64,000 nucleotides of DNA. Source: Coriobacteriia bacterium (GTDB lineage: Bacteria > Actinomycetota > Coriobacteriia > WRKU01 > WQUG01). Of the stretch, positions 58,045-64,000 are shown one piece after another. Both the position numbers and the translations under genes were made by a program. The notes beneath the pieces were generated by a model. That model was not told the DNA's origin, ran no database searches, and worked only from the letters and a program-made list of their open reading frames with translations. The DNA lies in the NCBI GenBank assembly GCA_009779855.1, contig WRBC01000007.1:25704-89703 (forward strand), given 5' to 3'. Each line of letters starts with the position of its first letter. Positions within the stretch are counted from its first letter, which is position 1.

Positions 58045-58117
58045 GTGCAAAACTAAATGGGGGTCTTCAGTCAGTAGAAGGGATAGCCTTCCTTGCGTTC
58101 CCCATTTAGTTTTGTAC
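58045..58117. repeat. 18-bp inverted repeat (long hairpin) between pheS and pheT
   Basis: GTGCAAAACTAAATGGGG ... CCCCATTTAGTTTTGTAC (15 bp perfect, extended with one G-T pair). Confidence 0.8.
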
Positions 58118-58180
58118 TGCCTGTTCCTTAGACCTTGAGTTTAAGTATGTAGTCTTAAGACCTGAAAGAGAGTACTGATA

Positions 58181-60655
58181 ATGCGCGTATCCTTAAAATG
58201 GCTAAAAGAAATGCTACCCGGCATCAAGGAGCATTATGCTGATCTCGACAATTTTGTCTATACCTTAGACATGACGGGGACTGCTGTTGAGGCAGTCGAG
58301 ACAGCAGGCGAGGCTCTTGAGGGTATCGTTGTGGGTCATATCACTGCAAAAGACAAGCATCCAAATGCCGATACCCTATGGGTGACGCAAGTCAACATTG
58401 GCGAAGAGGAGCCTGTGCAGATTGTTTGTGGTGCTGACAACTTTGAGGCAGGCGACAAAGTGCCTGTAGCTACCGTTGGCTCTATTCTGCCAGGTGACTT
58501 CAAAATCAAAAAGTCAAAGCTACGCGGAGAAGTAAGTATGGGCATGAATTGTTCTGCCCGTGAACTGGGTATTGGGGCAGATGCTGACGGTCTACTTATT
58601 TTGCCAGCAGACGCACCTATCGGCATGCCCTTTGCAAGCTACTGGGACATGGCAGATACAATTCTTGATTTGGAAATTACTCCGAATCGTCCCGATTGTT
58701 TGTCAATGCGCGGTATTGCACGCGAGATGGCAGCAGTGTTTGGTTTACAGCAGCCTAATTTTGATGGATCAGATTCTGGCATACCTAACTCTGTTGACAA
58801 GGTTGAGGCTAATGTTCGGCAATCAGAGAAGGATATCCACTCGCTTGCAACTGTTACTGTAGAGGACAGTAGTGACTGTCCGCGCTACGCTGCTCGCGTG
58901 ATTTGTGATGTCACCGTGGGTCCTTCACCTGACTGGCTGGTTGAGCGCGTTGAAGCTGCAGGAGCACGTTCTATCAATAATATTGTTGATATCACCAATC
59001 TGGTTATGTTCGAGACAGGGCAGCCCTTCCATGCTTTTGACCTTGACACAATCGCAAAAGATGATGCGGGTCGCGCTGCTGTTGCGGTGAGGCGTGCCCG
59101 TGCGGATGAGTCCATCACAACACTGGATGAGGTTGAGCGTAAGCTGACTCCAGAGAATCTGCTCATCACTGACTCCTCTGGTCCCATCACGCTAGCTGGT
59201 GTTATGGGGGCTGCAAGCACTGAGGTTACTGAGGACACAACAAATATTTTGCTCGAGGGGGCTGTATTTGATCAGGTCGTTACTAGCCGCACGAGCCGGG
59301 GATTCCAGCTGATATCAGAATCTTCTCTGCGCTTTGAGCGCGGTGTTGATATTGAAAATACCATCCTGGCACTGGATATGTGTGCAGAACTTATCACAAA
59401 GCTAGGACAGGGTAAGCTTACAAAAGGCACTATTGATCTTTATCCGAATGTTTATGAGCGCCGTACTATTGAATTGCCCTTAGCGAAGGTTAATGCCTTA
59501 TTGGGCACTGTCTTAGACTTGAAGACTTGCGAAGAGACTTTACGTAAACTGCGATTTGATGTCGTTGTTGATGAGGACGCAAAAGTATTGTCTGTGACTG
59601 TTCCTGGTTTCAGAGATGAAGTTAGGCGTGATGTTGATTTGATAGAGGAGGTCTTACGCCTCTATGGTATGGAGAACACTCCTGCCACTTTACCTGGTGG
59701 ACGTGAGCGTATTGGTGGTTTGACGCATAACCAGAAGCTGCGCCGCAAACTAGAGCAGACTCTACGTACTCAGGGACTATTTGAAACACTAACCCTTCCT
59801 TTTGGGAATCCTGCGGATTACAAAAAGCTGGGCGTTCAACCTAGACTTGCCCAGCTGCATAACCCACTATCACAGGATCAGTCAGTGCTGCGCGCGCAAC
59901 TACTGCCAAATTTGTTGCACTCTGTGGCTTTGAATTTGAAGCGGGGTACACGTAACGTTCAGCTCTATGAAGTCGGCACTGTATTTGAGTCTGCAGAAGG
60001 ACGCAAGCAGCCAAAAGAGGCCGAACATGTTGCTGCTGTACTTTGTGGTGCTTGGAATAAGCGCAGCTGGAATCTACCAGCAGTTGAAATAGACTTTTTT
60101 GACGCGAAAGGCATCATCGAGACTCTCCTTCGTGAATTAGGTATTGAAAAAGCGCGTTTTGTTGCAGCAAATGATGAGGAGTACCCTTATCTGCAGCCAG
60201 GCCGTATTGCAGAGCTATATATAGGTGGTCATGTAAGAGGGGTAGTGGGAGAGCTTCACCCCCGCGAAACAATTGCCTTCGATATCGAAGAACCCGTCAT
60301 CTGCTTTGAACTACAGTGCAAGGCCCTTTACAAAGCAGCCAAAGATTTGAGCGAGGTTCAGATGCCTTCAAGGTATCCTGGTATCGAGTTTGACATTGCG
60401 CTACTTGTGGATGATGACGTGAGTGCAGAGGGTATTACTCAGCGAATTGAAAGCTTTGGTAAGAAGACCTACCTTAGTGATGTGCGCTTGTTTGATGTCT
60501 ACCAGGGCAAAGGTGTTCCGGAAGGGCAAAAGTCTCTGGCATTTAGCCTAAGTTACCGCAGTGATAGAACACTTAGTATGGATGAGGTAGAACCCCAGCA
60601 CGAAAAACTTCTAGCAAGTCTTCAAAAAGCGACGGGAGCAACCTTACGTTCGTAG
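58181..60655 (+). CDS. pheT: Phenylalanyl-tRNA synthetase beta subunit
   Basis: MRVSLKWLKEMLP, EMR1-type tRNA-binding domain (IVVGHITAKDKHPNADTLWVTQVNIG), LEITPNRPDCLSMRGIAREMAA, C-terminal FDX-ACB domain. Confidence 0.96.
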   Translation: MRVSLKWLKEMLPGIKEHYADLDNFVYTLDMTGTAVEAVETAGEALEGIVVGHITAKDKHPNADTLWVTQVNIGEEEPVQIVCGADNFEAGDKVPVATVGSILPGDFKIKKSKLRGEVSMGMNCSARELGIGADADGLLILPADAPIGMPFASYWDMADTILDLEITPNRPDCLSMRGIAREMAAVFGLQQPNFDGSDSGIPNSVDKVEANVRQSEKDIHSLATVTVEDSSDCPRYAARVICDVTVGPSPDWLVERVEAAGARSINNIVDITNLVMFETGQPFHAFDLDTIAKDDAGRAAVAVRRARADESITTLDEVERKLTPENLLITDSSGPITLAGVMGAASTEVTEDTTNILLEGAVFDQVVTSRTSRGFQLISESSLRFERGVDIENTILALDMCAELITKLGQGKLTKGTIDLYPNVYERRTIELPLAKVNALLGTVLDLKTCEETLRKLRFDVVVDEDAKVLSVTVPGFRDEVRRDVDLIEEVLRLYGMENTPATLPGGRERIGGLTHNQKLRRKLEQTLRTQGLFETLTLPFGNPADYKKLGVQPRLAQLHNPLSQDQSVLRAQLLPNLLHSVALNLKRGTRNVQLYEVGTVFESAEGRKQPKEAEHVAAVLCGAWNKRSWNLPAVEIDFFDAKGIIETLLRELGIEKARFVAANDEEYPYLQPGRIAELYIGGHVRGVVGELHPRETIAFDIEEPVICFELQCKALYKAAKDLSEVQMPSRYPGIEFDIALLVDDDVSAEGITQRIESFGKKTYLSDVRLFDVYQGKGVPEGQKSLAFSLSYRSDRTLSMDEVEPQHEKLLASLQKATGATLRS

Positions 60656-60791
60656 TGCGCAACGCGTCAGGTGTAAGCATTTGCTGTGATAGACTGATTC
60701 CTTTACTTTATTCGACTAAAGTAACTTACATATGGAATCGCAAAATGAATTTACGTTACTGGGTAGAAGAACTTTACGAAAGGGCATTTTA

Positions 60792-62147
60792 ATGGGTAGC
60801 CAAAACGACACAACGGTACAGCCAGACTATAAAACAGCAACTGACCTAATGGGTGTCTTGCCTCAGTCAGCAGAAGTTGTTGATGGACACCTGCACGTTG
60901 CGGGTGTTAACATGGTGGAGCTTGCTCGCGAGGCAGGGACTGCTGTTTACGTCATGGATGAAGAGCAGATGCGCAGTCAGCTACGTGACTACCGAAGACT
61001 AATGAGTAATCATTGGGAAAATATAGATGTCTGCTATGCAGGTAAAGCCTTTTTGTCAAAGGCCATGGTGAAGTTGGTTGCGGAAGAAAATTGCAGTCTT
61101 GACGTTTCAAGTGGGGGAGAGTTAGCTGTAGCCCTTGCCGCAGACTTTCCTGCAGGTCGCATTTATTCACATGGCAACAATAAAACAGAAAAAGAAATAA
61201 TCGAATGCATAGAGAGCGGCGTTGGACATATTGTTGTTGATAGCTTTGAAGAGTTGGACCGTATCTCTGCACTTGCTACTGCATGTGGAGCAGAGCAGTC
61301 AGTTCTGTTGCGCATAACCCCTGGTGTCAAGGCTGATACTCATGACTATATCACTACAGGCGCAGAGGATTCAAAGTTTGGGTTTGGGCTCAATGAAGGA
61401 CTTGCACTTGAGGCAGTCAAGCGTGCTGTTGCTGCCCCTGGTATTCGTTATAAAGGCTTGCACATGCATATCGGTTCACAGATCTTTGCGCTTAATTCTT
61501 TTTCTGCGGCTATTGAGAAAATGGTGGAATTCATCCATCAGATTAAGGTGGAGCTTGGTGCTGATACTGCAGTCTTGAATACGGGCGGTGGACTAGGTGT
61601 TGCCTATGGCGTGCCAGATCAGCCAGCAACAATTGAAGAGTACGCACAGGTTATAGTAGACGGTATCAAGAAGGCCTGCGAAGCACGCAGCCTCTCTGTT
61701 CCATGTATTGTGGTAGAGCCTGGCAGATCAATCGTTGCGAGTTCTGGGGTCACATTGTATACGGTTGGCACAGTCAAAGAGGTCCCCAACATTAGAACCT
61801 ATATCAGCATAGATGGGGGAATGACCGACAATATTCGTACAAGCCTCTATCAGGCGCACTATGAGGCCTTTATTGCAAATAAGGCTGATCAGCCACGCAG
61901 TATCACAGCCACCATTGCAGGGAAGCACTGCGAGAGTGGAGACATTGTCGTAAGTGAAGGTCCTTTGCAGTCAGCAGATATCGGTGACATCCTGTGTGTT
62001 CCTGCGACAGGCGCTTACTGCCAGTCACTGAGCAGCAATTATAATAAGCAGGTTAGGCCTGGCGTTATCTGGGTCAAGGGGGGCAATTGGCGCTGGGTTG
62101 TACGTCGCGAAACGTATGATGATTTACTGCGCTGCGATTTAGGATAA
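60792..62147 (+). CDS. lysA: Diaminopimelate decarboxylase
   Basis: VCYAGKAFLSKAM PLP lysine, SLDVSSGGELAVALAADFPAGRIYSHGNNKTEKE, VEPGRSIVASSGVTLYTVG; ATG 60792 preferred over 60732. Confidence 0.93.
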   Translation: MGSQNDTTVQPDYKTATDLMGVLPQSAEVVDGHLHVAGVNMVELAREAGTAVYVMDEEQMRSQLRDYRRLMSNHWENIDVCYAGKAFLSKAMVKLVAEENCSLDVSSGGELAVALAADFPAGRIYSHGNNKTEKEIIECIESGVGHIVVDSFEELDRISALATACGAEQSVLLRITPGVKADTHDYITTGAEDSKFGFGLNEGLALEAVKRAVAAPGIRYKGLHMHIGSQIFALNSFSAAIEKMVEFIHQIKVELGADTAVLNTGGGLGVAYGVPDQPATIEEYAQVIVDGIKKACEARSLSVPCIVVEPGRSIVASSGVTLYTVGTVKEVPNIRTYISIDGGMTDNIRTSLYQAHYEAFIANKADQPRSITATIAGKHCESGDIVVSEGPLQSADIGDILCVPATGAYCQSLSSNYNKQVRPGVIWVKGGNWRWVVRRETYDDLLRCDLG

Positions 62148-62208
62148 ATCGCTATACTGCACTGCGTTCAGAAATTAATGCAAGCATCATTTCCTCACTA
62201 CGTTTGTG

Positions 62209-62237
62209 TTGTGGCCTAGGTTAGCTTCTGCTATACT
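62209..62237 (+). promoter_or_regulatory. Putative promoter for the tRNA-Pro/Gly cluster
   Basis: TTGTGG, 17-bp spacer, TATACT. Confidence 0.5.
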
Positions 62238-62253
62238 ATTTCGTCGTGGTTAT

Positions 62254-62330
62254 CGGGGTGTAGCGCAGTTTGGCAGCGCATCTGCTTTGGGAGCAGAGGG
62301 TCGCAGGTTCAAATCCTGCCACCCCGACCA
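62254..62330 (+). tRNA. tRNA-Pro (anticodon TGG)
   Basis: CGGGGTGTAGCGCAGTTTGGCAGCGCATCTGCTTTGGGAGCAGAGGGTCGCAGGTTCAAATCCTGCCACCCCGACCA. Confidence 0.96.
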
Positions 62331-62341
62331 TTTTGACAAGG

Positions 62342-62417
62342 GCGGACGTAGTTCAATTGGTAGAGCATCAGCCTTCCAAGCTGATTGTTGCGAGTTCGAG
62401 TCTCGTCGTCCGCTCCA
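62342..62417 (+). tRNA. tRNA-Gly (anticodon TCC)
   Basis: GCGGACGTAGTTCAATTGGTAGAGCATCAGCCTTCCAAGCTGATTGTTGCGAGTTCGAGTCTCGTCGTCCGCTCCA. Confidence 0.96.
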
Positions 62418-62504
62418 TTTTCGCGGTATTTGCCGCCGTATCAAAAGACTCACGTAGTTACTACGTTTCGCCTTCCGATACGACGCCTATCCGCTCGCGA
62501 AAAT
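62417..62504. repeat. Nested 88-bp inverted-repeat structure between tRNA-Gly and tRNA-Arg
   Basis: ATTTTCGCG...CGCGAAAAT outer arms, GTATC...GATAC middle, ACGTAG-TTA-CTACGT centre, nearly co-centred. Confidence 0.7.
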
Positions 62505-62553
62505 TCTATTGAGGCATCTATATGCTCAGTAGGCTTCACGTTGAGTTTTTCTT

Positions 62554-62630
62554 GCGCCCATAGCTCAGCTGGATAGAGCGACGGACTTCTAATCCGTAGG
62601 CCCGGGGTTCGAATCCCTGTGGGCGCACCA
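62554..62630 (+). tRNA. tRNA-Arg (anticodon TCT)
   Basis: GCGCCCATAGCTCAGCTGGATAGAGCGACGGACTTCTAATCCGTAGGCCCGGGGTTCGAATCCCTGTGGGCGCACCA. Confidence 0.96.
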
Positions 62631-62808
62631 TTTTCTTGCAGGTCAGAGGCTTGCTTACCTTCTCACCTGATTGTTTTCAAGTTCACAAAGTCTGTTACTA
62701 TCACAGAACTATCACAGTTGATTTCATCTACACTGCATTTCGTTCGTTAGGATGTGCGCAAGCGCACCTCCACTCACTACATTTGCGCTGATTTCAAAAC
62801 GTCCCTTT

Positions 62809-64000
62809 TCAGAGGTTTGTCACCTGTGCCATATTCGGTACAGGAGTAGCCATTAGCTTGCCAATGACTGCGGCTGCCTTCTCGTCATCCTCACGTTGAG
62901 CATGAGCGTACAGGTCGAGCGTGATGCCTACACTGGAATGACCCATACGGCTTGATACTGCCTTAATGTTAATGCCGCTAGACACAAGTGCGGTCGCATG
63001 TGAGTGGCGAAGGTCATGAATTCTAAATTTTTCGAAGTCATGTTTCTTTCTGAATCTACGCCACCAACGCTCAAGATGGTCGCCATCCATGTGGTCTCCG
63101 ACTTCACTGGTGATTACAGGAGTATTGTCGTCTTGCTTAATACCTAGACACCGCAGGTAGTCTTCCTGTCTGTTCTTCCATCTTAGCAAGTCTTCTACGA
63201 TTTGGTTATCGAGAGCTATATCCCTGTTGCCACTTTCAGTTTTCGTGCTTGTCAGTTCACCTGTTACTTTATTGAGTGACTGGTGTATGTTTAACTGTGC
63301 GCCCACAAGGTTAACATCACCCCAAAGCAATCCCAGCACTTCACCACGCCTAAGACCTGTCGCCATTATTACTCTAATGGCAGTCACATGAGCCATATCG
63401 GAAGTTAGCCTTTGTTGCTTATCGTTGGCATGAGGATAGACTTTTGATTCTTCAGCCTTAAGAGCTTTCACAAGACGTGTAACTCCTGCTTTATCAAGTG
63501 CAATACCTCTCTTAGACTTGGGAGCTTTAGGAGCCTCCACACGGTCACAAGGATTACGCAAGATGATGTCATCGTTTACCGCTTGACGCATTATCTGATT
63601 GAGTTGCATGGCAGTCATCTGAAGCGAACGCTGACCTACGCCATCACGAGCAAGCGTAGTGTACAGGTTGCGAACCACCGTTGCATCTATATCGCCTAGC
63701 GGTACTGTAGCAAGCTGGCTATTTAGATGGACAAGAATGTCTAGGTTACGCTTCAATGTTGCAGGAGCAAGCCTACCAGATGCCTCACGAGCGTCATACC
63801 ATTGCTGGGCATACTCGCTAAATATCATCTTGTCAGCATCGAGCTTCAAGCCATGTTCGACCTCCAGTCTAAAATTGTGAAGAGCACGCTGAGCCTTAGT
63901 GCGCGACCCCCTAAAGTGACGACACTTCTGCCTGCGCTTGCCAGTCAGCGGATCATTGCCTAGCGACAGTATCAACTGCCAAGAATTCTTAACAACTTCA
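62809..64000 (-). CDS. Tyrosine-type site-specific integrase; N-terminus beyond window end
   Basis: ATGLRRGEVLGLLWGD, HDLRHSHATALVSSGINIKAVSSRMGHSS, LDLYAHA (R-H-R-H/Y catalytic set); frame stays open to the window edge (...EVVKNSWQLILSLGNDPLTGKRRQK). Confidence 0.93.
   Translation of the reverse strand, partial: EVVKNSWQLILSLGNDPLTGKRRQKCRHFRGSRTKAQRALHNFRLEVEHGLKLDADKMIFSEYAQQWYDAREASGRLAPATLKRNLDILVHLNSQLATVPLGDIDATVVRNLYTTLARDGVGQRSLQMTAMQLNQIMRQAVNDDIILRNPCDRVEAPKAPKSKRGIALDKAGVTRLVKALKAEESKVYPHANDKQQRLTSDMAHVTAIRVIMATGLRRGEVLGLLWGDVNLVGAQLNIHQSLNKVTGELTSTKTESGNRDIALDNQIVEDLLRWKNRQEDYLRCLGIKQDDNTPVITSEVGDHMDGDHLERWWRRFRKKHDFEKFRIHDLRHSHATALVSSGINIKAVSSRMGHSSVGITLDLYAHAQREDDEKAAAVIGKLMATPVPNMAQVTNL

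Noticed and set aside
62206-62576. Several short ORFs over the tRNA-Pro/Gly/Arg region on both strands
   Set aside because: They overlap confirmed tRNA genes (peptides such as RRDSNSQQSAWKADALPIELRPP are typical tRNA antisense artefacts).

Overview
The window is about 64 kb of bacterial chromosome with moderate GC and dense gene content. Gene content and style suggest an actinobacterium, perhaps Coriobacteriia; this is inference, since no taxonomic marker was searched. Most of it is core metabolism and information processing: NfnAB-type ferredoxin:NADP oxidoreductase, serS, metY, ahcY, hypF, a homocitrate/Re-citrate synthase-like + aconitase-like + NAD-isocitrate dehydrogenase-like operon, rpoB-rpoC, mtnP, tatA, greA, lysS, valS, folC, thrS, infC-rpmI-rplT, pheS-pheT and lysA. 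There are four tRNAs (Lys-CTT, Pro-TGG, Gly-TCC, Arg-TCT). A tyrosine integrase at the right edge next to tRNA-Arg probably marks the start of an integrated element that continues beyond the window. The main accessory locus is about 11.3-18.0 kb: a small secreted protein, a membrane protein, two tandem FtsX/MacB-like permeases, an ABC ATPase and a kinase-less PASTA protein. It contains three reading-frame disruptions, one exactly at a dnaX-type A_AAA_AAG slippery heptamer in the correct phase for -1 frameshifting. Other highlights: RpoC ends in a helix-hairpin-helix domain resembling the RNAP alpha-CTD; RpoB has a ~158 aa acidic tail; infC appears to start at a non-canonical ATA codon missed by the ORF track; a perfect 19-bp inverted repeat precedes metY; long hairpins lie between pheS and pheT and between tRNA-Gly and tRNA-Arg. 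All calls come from reading the sequence; no database search was run.
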